A stretch of DNA of 24,533 bases from Bacteroidales bacterium (GTDB lineage: Bacteria; Bacteroidota; Bacteroidia; Bacteroidales; Paludibacteraceae), in assembly GCA_004557405.1 (NCBI GenBank), contig SFDZ01000028.1:1-24533 (forward strand), read 5' to 3'. The notes beneath the pieces were generated by a model. That model had not been told where the DNA came from. It made no database searches and was given only the letters and a program-made list of their open reading frames with translations. Of this stretch, positions 1 through 7,719 are shown piece after piece (the stretch's first letter is position 1; each line of letters opens with the position of its first letter). The position numbers and the translations under genes are program-made.

Positions 1-390
1 AACCATCACCTTGCCGTTTTCATCCATAAAACCATATAACTCTCCTTCCTTAAAAACTATACGATTGGATGCACACCAGTGAGCCTCTTCATACTTTTTT
101 GCATTCTCAGGCAATTCTGGTCTTTGAGGCTTTTCTACCTCAGGTGCAGGAACTTCTTTCCCAAGCTTTGCGTCAAAGAACTTCGCGCACTTGATAACTC
201 CATCCGTATTGAGCCAAAGTTCGAACACATCATCGCTGTGATGGAAGACTAACTCATACTTCTCTGCCGGAAGGACAACCTCACCCTGACGGTTGATGAT
301 TCCTTCTTTTTGGTTCTCCGTCGTGTAGACTGCGAACTCGCCGGTGAAGGCGCCGAAATGGTTGAGATTCTTGATGTCTTTTACGTTCAT
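1..390 (-). CDS. WG-repeat-like protein, N-terminal part (runs off the window)
   Basis: An open frame of 130 codons starts with ATG at 390 and continues past the left edge without a stop. Two segments look like WG/KWG repeats: EGIINRQGEVVLPAEKYE near residues 29-46 and YGFMDENGKVMV at the very end of the visible part. Such repeats (a Gly followed by 'N/D-x-x-G-x-x-V-x-P') form small beta units in bacterial proteins of mostly unknown role. A Pro/Glu-rich linker lies near residues 79-95. There is no signal peptide, so a cytoplasmic location is inferred. The gene is preceded by a 52-bp promoter module (425-476) shared with the DUF262 gene, so the two are probably co-regulated. Function is unknown. 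The repeat assignment rests on pattern only, and the rest of the protein is not visible. Confidence 0.6.
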   Translation of the reverse strand, partial: MNVKDIKNLNHFGAFTGEFAVYTTENQKEGIINRQGEVVLPAEKYELVFHHSDDVFELWLNTDGVIKCAKFFDAKLGKEVPAPEVEKPQRPELPENAKKYEEAHWCASNRIVFKEGELYGFMDENGKVMV

Positions 391-424
391 AATGCTGTTG
401 TTTTTATGGTTAATTATTGTGATT

Positions 425-476
425 TTTCAAAAACCGCTGCAAAGATAGTGCTTCAGAGTGCCGAATTACGGCAGAG
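425..476 (-). promoter_or_regulatory. Promoter/operator module, copy A
   Basis: A 52-bp segment is 47/52 identical to 2778-2829, and all five differences are transitions. Read on the minus strand it contains a Bacteroidetes -7 box TATCTTTG (440-447), about 50 bp before the ATG at 390. At 459-473 lies TGCCGAATTACGGCA, whose outer arms TGCCG/CGGCA form a dyad. No good -33 TTTG is present at the normal distance, which suggests that a bound regulator matters here. The WYL protein encoded nearby is the obvious candidate, by inference. Confidence 0.65.
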
Positions 477-495
477 GTTACAAGAAAATGCAAAA

Positions 496-903
496 TTAAT
501 ACAAATTAAAATGTTCTGCAATAGTGGTTATCATTTTATCATTGATCGTTTGATATTTGAAAAAAGAATCCGTTACACTTTGCCAAGCACGAATCTCATC
601 TATACACTTGTCAATCAGATCATATGCAAACTTGCGCAGTGTTTCAATATCTATATCAATGTCTTTTCCTAACAAATCCGCTCTTACTTTTGCAATGAAA
701 GTTTCTAAATCTGGAGTGTTTTGTACTTTTGAAGCAACAGCAACAGCCCAACCAAGATATTCCACCATGATATTATCAATAATTGGTGTTCCATCATCAT
801 TAAGTGGATAATCATCAATGTTAATGTCAAGTTTTTCCTCTATGCTTGCAATTAGCAAATCAAGGAAACTATTGACACATTCATAATCAAGAAGATTTTT
901 CAT
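496..903 (-). CDS. Small acidic protein of unknown function
   Basis: A 135-codon frame starts with ATG at 903, 71 bp after the stop of the DUF262 gene, on the same strand. The protein is rich in Asp, Glu and Ile, has no signal peptide or membrane segment, and looks helical from its spacing of hydrophobic residues. An acidic stretch, DIDIDIE, lies near residues 81-87. I recognise no family. Base composition is as AT-rich as that of the DUF262 gene, and no separate promoter is evident, so it is probably co-transcribed with that gene. In a defence-type cluster it could be an accessory or antitoxin-like partner, but nothing in the sequence demonstrates this. Confidence 0.6.
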   Translation of the reverse strand: MKNLLDYECVNSFLDLLIASIEEKLDINIDDYPLNDDGTPIIDNIMVEYLGWAVAVASKVQNTPDLETFIAKVRADLLGKDIDIDIETLRKFAYDLIDKCIDEIRAWQSVTDSFFKYQTINDKMITTIAEHFNLY

Positions 904-974
904 AATGAATATTATTTTTAGTTAAACATTTCTCAATATATATAAGGGATTGAAACCCGCGCAAAACGCCAACC

Positions 975-2729
975 CTACATTTGCGTTACTTCTTTTATGC
1001 GTCTTATTAATAATTGCTTTCGCTTACTGTAAAATAATTCAAAATCTTTAAAATCACAACTAACGTCCTCAGGAATCAGTTGCGCTGCTTTGCTGATAAG
1101 ATGCGTATCTAGCCATTCTTGCAAGGGTTCGTCGTTTTTCGACTCGTTAAGGCTACCATCCAATAATTGTAAATTAACTATGCTATTCCAGCACTCTGGC
1201 TTTAAGTATATAGCAGGAATCTGCTCTTTGGTTCCAAATACCTCTATTAGTCTTTTCTCCGAAAAACTTACTGCTGGATGCAGATGATCTTTGTGGTACT
1301 TGATTGCAGCATCAAATGGTTTATGCGAATACAATAACGCCAAGATGGAGTAACATACCGAATCATCCTTTTGTGTTTGTAAGAGATTCTCTATAAAATC
1401 CTCATCAAATCCGAAGTTCCTTTCTTGACCTCTAAATTCGTCAACAATTTGTTCCAGAGGAAACATTTGTTGATTTGCATTCGCCTGTAATACTTTTTTT
1501 ATCTTCGTTAAGATGGCATCCGTCTGACCGCCGAAAATACCTTTGAGAATAGCTATGCAAAGCCATTTTTTAATTGCATTTTTTTCATCCAGCAAACGAG
1601 TCTGATTGTTGATGCCATTCTCAAATTGATGGTGATAGATATAATAGATGATTGGTATTACGGCATTTTTAGCACGCAAACTGGAATTGTTGAATCCCCA
1701 AGATTCCAACAATCTAAATGCCTCCACAATGCATTTCCTTATTCGCAACCAATTATCACTAAATTGTTGAACTGTGGATGCATCAAAGTTCTTCACATTG
1801 AATTTTATATTATCGCTAAATAGAACCAAACATGTTTTAAGAATAAAGTCTTCAGAAATCATGAATCCAGGCTTCCCTATTGCATATATTTCTTGCACCA
1901 AATCAGCCAATGCCTTTCTCGCATCAGAGCCATCCGAAGAACTCCAATTAGCAATAGTGATTGACATTAGTAAGTTAGAAAAACTCAAGGGAGTGCCACC
2001 ACTATTTGTCCTAATAAAAATATCTAGTACCGCATCAATATCTTGGTTTTCCTCAAGATAGTAGTTTATTAATTTATCTTGATGTATACGTTGGAATAAT
2101 GTAGCTAACACATCGCTCTCGTTTTTGTTTAAATTATGCTCCATCGTATACGTAATGATATCCGGGAAGGACGAAAACCCTAGAATATCACGAACCAGCA
2201 TCCATTTATCATTGGTAGCAGTAATTTTTTCATATTCTTGCTGCGTTAAGAAGACAAAGTTATACATGAAATCATCTTCCTGCAATCCTTCTCGTACGGA
2301 AGACAAATTGAGATACAGTCGACGAGTAGGTAATGCATCTTCATTATCCACCCACCATTTACGCGGCATTTTGTATGCGTAAGTTCCTTTCAAACCAATA
2401 TATAGGCTGGTCAAACGTTGCTGACCATCAATAACGGCATAAAAAGACTCTTTGTTAATAGCATCAAAATCAGGATTGTCAACCTTAAAGAAATCACGGT
2501 AGGCATCTAAGAACTGGTAGAATTTAAAGTTCTGTTTAATCTTCTTGTCCGTAATATTCCAAAACATAAACGAATTGATGGGATAACCACGCATAATACT
2601 ATCAAATAGCGTTTCTATCTGATAAGCCGACCATACAAATTTTCGTTGGATGGATGGTAATAAGTAGTCGTGCGAGTCAATTTTTTTGATTGCGTCAGCA
2701 ATTGTAATAGGAGTCTGAAATCCGGACAT
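975..2729 (-). CDS. DUF262 protein with HNH/DUF1524-like C-terminus (GmrSD/SspE-like)
   Basis: The protein has 584 residues. The N-terminal DUF262 (ParB/Srx-like) domain shows IQRKFVW (27-33), a DGQQR motif (101-105) and FIRTNSGG (238-245), all hallmarks of the family. Near the C-terminus, DHLHP (481-485), NSIVNLQLL (515-523) and N528 followed by SKN resemble the His..Asn..Asn arrangement of DUF1524/HNH nucleases. In the GmrSD type IV restriction enzyme and in SspE, DUF262 binds or hydrolyses nucleotides and the HNH domain cuts or nicks modified or foreign DNA. A role in phage defence is inferred from that. The gene follows the WYL regulator and has promoter module B directly upstream. The HNH assignment is less certain than DUF262, because the motifs were judged by eye. 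Confidence 0.85.
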   Translation of the reverse strand: MSGFQTPITIADAIKKIDSHDYLLPSIQRKFVWSAYQIETLFDSIMRGYPINSFMFWNITDKKIKQNFKFYQFLDAYRDFFKVDNPDFDAINKESFYAVIDGQQRLTSLYIGLKGTYAYKMPRKWWVDNEDALPTRRLYLNLSSVREGLQEDDFMYNFVFLTQQEYEKITATNDKWMLVRDILGFSSFPDIITYTMEHNLNKNESDVLATLFQRIHQDKLINYYLEENQDIDAVLDIFIRTNSGGTPLSFSNLLMSITIANWSSSDGSDARKALADLVQEIYAIGKPGFMISEDFILKTCLVLFSDNIKFNVKNFDASTVQQFSDNWLRIRKCIVEAFRLLESWGFNNSSLRAKNAVIPIIYYIYHHQFENGINNQTRLLDEKNAIKKWLCIAILKGIFGGQTDAILTKIKKVLQANANQQMFPLEQIVDEFRGQERNFGFDEDFIENLLQTQKDDSVCYSILALLYSHKPFDAAIKYHKDHLHPAVSFSEKRLIEVFGTKEQIPAIYLKPECWNSIVNLQLLDGSLNESKNDEPLQEWLDTHLISKAAQLIPEDVSCDFKDFELFYSKRKQLLIRRIKEVTQM

Positions 2730-2777
2730 TTTAGTAGTATAATTAACCTATATATTGTGAGGTTTTATAATAAAATA

Positions 2778-2829
2778 TTTCAAAAATCGCTGCAAAGATA
2801 GTACCTCAGAGTACCGAATTGCGGCAGAG
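2778..2829 (-). promoter_or_regulatory. Promoter/operator module, copy B
   Basis: This is the second copy of the 52-bp module at 425-476. It sits between the WYL stop codon and the DUF262 start. On the minus strand it has TATCTTTG (2793-2800), 63 bp before the ATG at 2729, and the operator-like core TACCGAATTGCGGCA (2812-2826). The core lies exactly 11 bp from the -7 box, as in copy A. Conserved spacing in both copies supports a shared regulated promoter. Confidence 0.65.
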
Positions 2830-2836
2830 TGATTGA

Positions 2837-3748
2837 TTATTTGTACAATTTATGCATTTCTGCTATTTCTTCTTTGATTTGCTCGCGAAGTGCCTTAGGC
2901 GAAACGACCTCTACATTCGCTCCATGAGAGAGGATTTCTTGGCGCAGTTCGTAGGTGGGAACGACATAATAGGAGAAGATAGAATAATCTTTAGCTATCT
3001 CTTCTTCTTTCTGCGAGCGATGGAGTGGTAAAGAACGGAAATAAGGCACTTGCGAAGCGTCAACTTTTAGCTGAACCAACTCAGGCGAACTATTTAAACC
3101 CGTTACTCCGTACGACAGTTGAAAATGCCGCGCCACGTCGAAGTCCTCAGGGATTTCGTAAGTCTCGTCCGTGCGCTCCATTGCCTCGAAGCGGTCAAGT
3201 GCATAGACGAGGAGCCGGTGATCCGGGTATTCGGATTCCGCCAAGACGTACCAGCGCTGCTTGAAGATCTTCAGACCATAAGGCTTAATGTTGAAGGTAG
3301 TTGGTTCCGGCTTGGCGAACCCGCGGTGGGTTACACGCAAAGTCACTTTATCACGGATGGCTTCAAGAATGGTAGTAAGGAAACGCTGACCGGAAGGAAC
3401 TTCTTCCAAGCTAATATGTTGGCGCAAGTGTTGGCCCTCGTTGATAAGGTTGTTCACTGCGAAAGTATTGATGAGCCATTTGCGCATAGAGTTGCGCTCT
3501 ATGTCGTTACGGTCTTCTATATAATAGCCTCTCCTTTTATCGTACTCAATAGAAATCTGGAAGAGTTCTTCGATAGCTATGCGCCAACGGTGGAAAGTGC
3601 GGGGAGGAATACTCATCTCATCTTCACTAAGAAGCGAGCTACACCAACGACGATCAATCTCGTCTCTTGTAATGTGACCTGCTGAATAAATGGTGTCAAT
3701 TAACCAAATATACTTATTCAGCAATATGGCAGAGTTTTGCTTTGGCAT
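2837..3748 (-). CDS. WYL-domain transcriptional regulator
   Basis: The protein has 303 residues from the ATG at 3748. An in-frame ATG exists at 3871, but the extra 41 residues are low-complexity and cross two candidate -7 boxes, so I prefer the internal start MPKQNSAILL. The N-terminus is a winged-helix-like region (ITRDEID to PRTFHRWR). The middle is a WYL domain with IKPYGLKIFKQRWYVLAESE around residues 163-182. The C-terminus is a WCX-like extension ending near VEVVSPKALREQI. WYL proteins are ligand-sensing regulators, and BrxR and CapW control phage-defence operons. Its place before a DUF262 gene and near three matching operator cores suggests it controls this cluster and itself. That control is inferred. 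Confidence 0.88.
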   Translation of the reverse strand: MPKQNSAILLNKYIWLIDTIYSAGHITRDEIDRRWCSSLLSEDEMSIPPRTFHRWRIAIEELFQISIEYDKRRGYYIEDRNDIERNSMRKWLINTFAVNNLINEGQHLRQHISLEEVPSGQRFLTTILEAIRDKVTLRVTHRGFAKPEPTTFNIKPYGLKIFKQRWYVLAESEYPDHRLLVYALDRFEAMERTDETYEIPEDFDVARHFQLSYGVTGLNSSPELVQLKVDASQVPYFRSLPLHRSQKEEEIAKDYSIFSYYVVPTYELRQEILSHGANVEVVSPKALREQIKEEIAEMHKLYK

Positions 3749-3838
3749 ATTCTTAAAACTTTTGCGCCCAAAAATACAATTTTTTTTTGATAAAAGCATT
3801 TTTTTTGGCAAATTTATTGCACAAATAACATATTTGTG

Positions 3839-3870
3839 TGCCAAATTGCGGCTTTGGCAGTCCTTTGGCA
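3839..3870 (-). promoter_or_regulatory. Candidate autoregulatory operator upstream of the WYL gene
   Basis: TGCCAAATTGCGGC (3839-3852) matches the core found in modules A and B (T-R-CC-R-AATT-R-CGGC). It also begins an inverted repeat with 7-bp arms TGCCAAA (3839-3845) and TTTGGCA (3853-3859), followed by another TTTGGCA at 3864-3870. Further TTTGGCA copies lie at 3804-3810 and 3741-3747. Candidate -7 boxes on the minus strand are TAAATTTG (3809-3816) and TATTTTTG (3769-3776). Binding by the WYL protein is a prediction. Confidence 0.45.
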
Positions 3871-4083
3871 TTTTGGGGCTGGAGCAAGTGAAGAGTCTTT
3901 GTCCTGTTTGCCGCTGATGTCCTGATGTTCTTGCAAGGCAGTTGCTCCGATGGCGACACAGCCAAGGGACGGGCGATGGTGGGATTTGGTGGTTTTTATA
4001 TTGTCGGTTTATTTTTGCGTGTGTTTATTTGTGTTTATGGCATAAAATAAATTTTCGTTGACAACCTGTTGACAATAAAAAAA
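3871..4083. other. Intergenic stretch between the WYL gene and the tRNA terminator
   Basis: I see no coding potential here. It is G/T-rich on the plus strand with a change to A/T-rich sequence near 4000-4080. An 8-bp GTTGACAA is repeated directly at 4057-4064 and 4068-4075. The last bases form the U-tract of the tRNA-Lys terminator on the minus strand. This is where an island boundary beside the tRNA gene would be expected, but no copy of the tRNA 3' end was found. Confidence 0.4.
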
Positions 4084-4114
4084 AGCGAAACGACTGAAAA
4101 TCAATCGTTTCGCT
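4076..4114 (-). terminator. Intrinsic terminator of tRNA-Lys
   Basis: A perfect 10-bp inverted repeat has arms at 4084-4093 (AGCGAAACGA) and 4105-4114 (TCGTTTCGCT), with an 11-nt loop. On the minus strand it is followed by a run of eight T. It lies 11 bp past the tRNA 3' end. Confidence 0.85.
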
Positions 4115-4124
4115 ACATAATTTG

Positions 4125-4197
<73 letters not shown>

Positions 4198-4220
4198 AAA
4201 ACCTTCGACAATTTCGGGTG

Positions 4221-4250
4221 CAAAGGTACATAAAATTTTTCACTTACCAA
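4221..4250 (-). promoter_or_regulatory. Promoter of tRNA-Lys
   Basis: On the minus strand there is TACCTTTG (4221-4228) with a -33 TTG at 4248-4250 and a 19-nt spacer. This is a good match to the Bacteroidetes housekeeping promoter. The tRNA 5' end is about 24 bp downstream. Confidence 0.7.
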
Positions 4251-4285
4251 CACCGAAACGCTTTTTTTTTGTATTACATTAGAAA

Positions 4286-5425
4286 TCAGGCGTTTGAAAC
4301 GGCTTTTTCGACCTGTTCGACGATATACGCAAGTTGTTCGTCGTCGAGTTCGGTGTGCATCGGCAACGACAACACACACGCTGCCAAGCGTTCGGCCACA
4401 GGGAAATCGCCGGCCTTGTAACGCGCATCGCGGTAGGCTTTTTGCAAGTGCAACGGCACCGGATAATAAATCATCGACGGGACACCGGCCGCCGCCAACA
4501 TGTCGCGCACCTTGTCGCGGTCGATGCCCTGCAAGCGCAACGTGTACTGATGAAAAACGTGCGTAGTGTGCGCAGCCACAACGGGCGTCAGAATATGTTC
4601 GTTGCCGGCAAAGGCCTCATCGTAATAGGCCGCCGCCCTGCGACGCGCCGCAATGTAATCGTCGAGGTGCGGCAACTTGGCATCGAGCACCGCCGCCTGA
4701 ATGCTGTCGAGCCGCGAATTGACGCCAACGCGGTCGTGGTGATAACGAACCTCCATGCCATGATTGGCCACAGCGCGCATTTTTTTGGCCAAATCGTCGT
4801 CGTTGGTAAAAATGGCACCGCCATCGCCGTAACAGCCTAAATTTTTCGACGGGAAAAACGAGGTGCAGCCAATATGCCCCATACAGCCCGATTTGAGAGT
4901 GCGCCCGTCGGCAAACGTATAGGCCGCGCCGATGCTTTGGCAGGCATCTTCGACGACGAACAAATCGTGCCGTTTTGCCAATGCCATCAACGCCTCCATA
5001 TCGGCATTTTGGCCGAACAGATGCACCGGCACGATGGCTTTGGTGCGCGGCGTAATGGCACGTTCGACCGCCGACACATCCATGCAAAACGTATCGAAAT
5101 CGACATCGACAACCACCGGCGTCAAGCCCAGCAACGCTACCACTTCGGCCGTGGCAATGAACGTGAAAGTCGGGGTGATGACTTCGTCGCCGGGTTTCAG
5201 CCCCAAAGCCATCAGTGCTATTTGTAGTGCATCGGTGCCATTGCCCACGGGAATGACATGCCGAACGCCAAGATACTGTTGGAGATGTTCTTGAAAATCA
5301 GCAACTTTAGGCCCTTTGACAAATGCCGCCGAGTCAATCACCTCGTGAATGCCGGCATCAATTTCGGCTTTTATTTTGTCGTATTGCGACCGCAAATCGA
5401 CCATTTGAATTGTTCTCATAATCAC
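4286..5425 (-). CDS. wbpE: UDP-3-keto-GlcNAcA aminotransferase, WbpE/WlbC type (DegT/DnrJ/EryC1/StrS)
   Basis: The 379-residue protein is a fold-type I PLP enzyme of the sugar aminotransferase family. The Schiff-base lysine is K194 in SFFPSKNLGCYGDGG. GNGTDALQ (61-68) and VVEDACQS (157-164) are phosphate- and PLP-binding segments, and VGVNSRLD is the usual C-proximal motif. The overall pattern matches Pseudomonas WbpE, which transfers an amino group from glutamate to the 3-keto position of UDP-GlcNAc uronate. This fits the WbpB and WbpD homologues at 19378-20946. The gene stands alone after its own weak promoter (TAATTTTG, 5442-5449) and is divergent from the DPP IV gene. The start is uncertain: ATGs at 5425, 5419 and 5404 are all in frame. 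A related amino-sugar specificity cannot be excluded. Confidence 0.85.
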   Translation of the reverse strand: MIMRTIQMVDLRSQYDKIKAEIDAGIHEVIDSAAFVKGPKVADFQEHLQQYLGVRHVIPVGNGTDALQIALMALGLKPGDEVITPTFTFIATAEVVALLGLTPVVVDVDFDTFCMDVSAVERAITPRTKAIVPVHLFGQNADMEALMALAKRHDLFVVEDACQSIGAAYTFADGRTLKSGCMGHIGCTSFFPSKNLGCYGDGGAIFTNDDDLAKKMRAVANHGMEVRYHHDRVGVNSRLDSIQAAVLDAKLPHLDDYIAARRRAAAYYDEAFAGNEHILTPVVAAHTTHVFHQYTLRLQGIDRDKVRDMLAAAGVPSMIYYPVPLHLQKAYRDARYKAGDFPVAERLAACVLSLPMHTELDDEQLAYIVEQVEKAVSNA

Positions 5426-5496
5426 CTTGATTTTACGTTTGCAAAATTACAAAATAGTATCCACACAGAAAAATTTTATACATCAAAAAAAATCCG

Positions 5497-5504
5497 TATA
5501 TTTG
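5497..5504 (+). promoter_or_regulatory. -7 box of the DPP IV promoter
   Basis: TATATTTG matches TAnnTTTG and lies 25 bp before the ATG at 5530. The -33 region is only T-rich (around 5473-5477), so the box is supported mainly by its position. Confidence 0.5.
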
Positions 5505-5529
5505 CAACTGAAAAAATGAAGCAAAAAAC

Positions 5530-7695
5530 ATGCAGGCAAAAACTATTTTTACAGTGGTTATCGGGGCAGTGTGCAGCGTGCTGTATGCGCAAGATGCGTC
5601 GCAAACGTACCTCGAAACCTTCACACGCGGCGACTTCAAGCCGAAACATCCGGCAGCCGTTTACCACATGAACGATGGCGAACACTATGCCGCGCTGAAC
5701 GCCGACGGCACCAAAATCATGTCGTACGACTACGCCTCGGGGCGCGACAGCGTCTGTCTGTTCGATGTGGCCACAACCAAAAATTGCGCCATCAAACAAA
5801 TCGAAGGATTTACATTTGCCGACAACGAACAGAAAATGCTGATTCACACCGGCGCCACCAAAATTTATCGGCGTTCGACCACAGCGGCCTACTACGTTTA
5901 CAACATCAAACGCAACACATTCGAGCCACTGAGCGACGACAACACGATACAAGCCGCCGCCTTTTCGCCCGACGGGCGCATGGTGGCGTTTGCCAGAAAT
6001 AACAATCTGTTTATCAAAAAGTTAGATTTCGGCACCGAAATAGCCATCACCACCGATGGCGCCAAAAACAGTATCATCAACGGCACGCCCGATTGGGTTT
6101 ACGAAGAGGAATTTGGGCTCACACGCTGTTTCGAATGGAGCGCCGACAGCAAATTGCTGGCCTACATACGTTTCGACGAAAGCAACGTGCACGAATTTTC
6201 GTTTCAAACCTTCGGCGACGACTACCCTGCCCTGACCACCTACAAATATCCGCGCGCAGGCAGTGCCAACTCGCAAGTGTCGTTGCGGGTGTACGATGTA
6301 CAAAATCGCACCACCAAAACGATGCAAACCGGCGACGACACCGACATCTATCTGCCACAAATACGCTGGAACAACGATGCCGAAACACTGACGGCCGTCC
6401 GCCTGAACCGCAACCAAACAACACTCGACCTGCTGGCATTCAACGCACGATCGGGCGTGGGAAAACGCATCTACCACGAACAAAGCAACACCTACATCGA
6501 CTATGCCAACCTGAACTGTCTGCATTTCTGCACCGACAACAGTTTCATCATCATGAGCGACAAAAACGGCTATCGCACGCTGTACCACTTTGCCGCCACA
6601 GGCACGCCCATCAAGCAATGGAGCGCCGGAGCCGATGCCGCCGAAATAACCGACTTCTACGGCTACGACGAAAAAACAGGCACCATCTATTTCCAATCGA
6701 CACTTGGCAACCCCACCGAACGCTATGTGGCAAGTTCGCGCAACGCCAACATTGTCATCTACAACAGACGCAACGGCTGGCAATCCGCCGAATTTTCGAA
6801 AAATTTCAAATACGCCATCTTCCGATTCAGCAACTGCACCACGCCCGACATCTACACCATAATAAATAGCAAAGGCAAAACCGTGCGCACACTCGAGGAC
6901 AATGCCGAGTTGGCCACCCGCTTCGAACAAATGCAGTTGCCGACCAAAGAATTTTTCCAATTCACCACCGACGAGGGCATCACGCTGAACGGATGGATAG
7001 TGAAACCGTGCAACGCCGCCGATGCCACGCCGATGCCACTCGTCATGCTGCAATACAGCGGCCCCGACTCGCAAGAAGCCCGCAATCGTTGGAGCCTCGA
7101 TTGGGAGTACTATTTGGCACAAAAAGGGTTTGTGGCAGCCTGTGTCGATGGACGCGGCACAGGAGCACGCGGCCGCGACTTTCGCACATGCACCTACAAA
7201 AATTTGGGCGCCATCGAAACCCAAGATCAGTTGGCTGCCGCACGTTATTTGGGTAACCTCGACTACATCGATGCCAACCGCATAGCCATCTGGGGATGGA
7301 GTTACGGCGGATTCATGACCCTCAACTGCCTGACACACGGCAACGGCACATTCAAAGCCGGCATCGCCATTGCTCCCGTAACCGATTGGCGCTACTACGA
7401 CACCGCCTATGCCGAACGATTCATGCAACGACCGCAGGAAAACGACCGCGGCTACAACACATCAAGCCTGATGGACAAAGCCGACCAACTGCAAGGCAAA
7501 CTGCTACTGATACACAGCACCGCCGACGACAACGTACACACGCAACAAACATGGCTCTACATCGAAAAACTGATAGAAGCCGGCAAACAATTCGAAATGC
7601 AAATGTACCCGAACAAAAATCACAGCATACTCGGCGACAAAACACGCCTGCACCTATACACACGCTGTACAGAATTTTTGCAACAACATCTTTAA
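5530..7695 (+). CDS. Dipeptidyl-peptidase IV (S9B prolyl oligopeptidase family)
   Basis: The protein has 721 residues with an N-terminal signal peptide (hydrophobic residues 5-20, likely cleavage near YAQ), so it acts in the periplasm or at the surface. Residues about 40-480 form the beta-propeller, including DWVYEEEFG (188-196), whose Glu pair holds the substrate's free N-terminus. The alpha/beta hydrolase domain carries the triad: S591 in GWSYGG, D666 in ADDNVH and H698 in NKNHS. The family removes X-Pro dipeptides from peptide N-termini and feeds peptide catabolism. The length is typical. It is followed after 24 bp by a ROK kinase gene on the same strand, so the two may be co-transcribed. 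An overlapping ATG at 5516 is out of frame and rejected. Confidence 0.95.
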   Translation: MQAKTIFTVVIGAVCSVLYAQDASQTYLETFTRGDFKPKHPAAVYHMNDGEHYAALNADGTKIMSYDYASGRDSVCLFDVATTKNCAIKQIEGFTFADNEQKMLIHTGATKIYRRSTTAAYYVYNIKRNTFEPLSDDNTIQAAAFSPDGRMVAFARNNNLFIKKLDFGTEIAITTDGAKNSIINGTPDWVYEEEFGLTRCFEWSADSKLLAYIRFDESNVHEFSFQTFGDDYPALTTYKYPRAGSANSQVSLRVYDVQNRTTKTMQTGDDTDIYLPQIRWNNDAETLTAVRLNRNQTTLDLLAFNARSGVGKRIYHEQSNTYIDYANLNCLHFCTDNSFIIMSDKNGYRTLYHFAATGTPIKQWSAGADAAEITDFYGYDEKTGTIYFQSTLGNPTERYVASSRNANIVIYNRRNGWQSAEFSKNFKYAIFRFSNCTTPDIYTIINSKGKTVRTLEDNAELATRFEQMQLPTKEFFQFTTDEGITLNGWIVKPCNAADATPMPLVMLQYSGPDSQEARNRWSLDWEYYLAQKGFVAACVDGRGTGARGRDFRTCTYKNLGAIETQDQLAAARYLGNLDYIDANRIAIWGWSYGGFMTLNCLTHGNGTFKAGIAIAPVTDWRYYDTAYAERFMQRPQENDRGYNTSSLMDKADQLQGKLLLIHSTADDNVHTQQTWLYIEKLIEAGKQFEMQMYPNKNHSILGDKTRLHLYTRCTEFLQQHL

Positions 7696-7719
7696 CCAAT
7701 CAAAAAAAATAAAAACACT

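Noticed and set aside
949..958. GATTGAAACC, resembling the end of a CRISPR repeat
   Set aside because: It occurs once, with no spaced copies around it and no cas genes in the window.
3749..3871. Upstream ATG for the WYL gene
   Set aside because: The extra 41 residues are not family-like, and the stretch contains promoter boxes and operator-like repeats.
4057..4075. Direct repeat GTTGACAA separated by 3 bp
   Set aside because: Too short, and it has no link to a promoter, att site or tRNA end.
6022..7428. Long open frame antisense to the DPP IV gene (468 codons)
   Set aside because: It arises from the codon bias of the real gene, which has an intact catalytic triad. The antisense product shows no recognisable domain.
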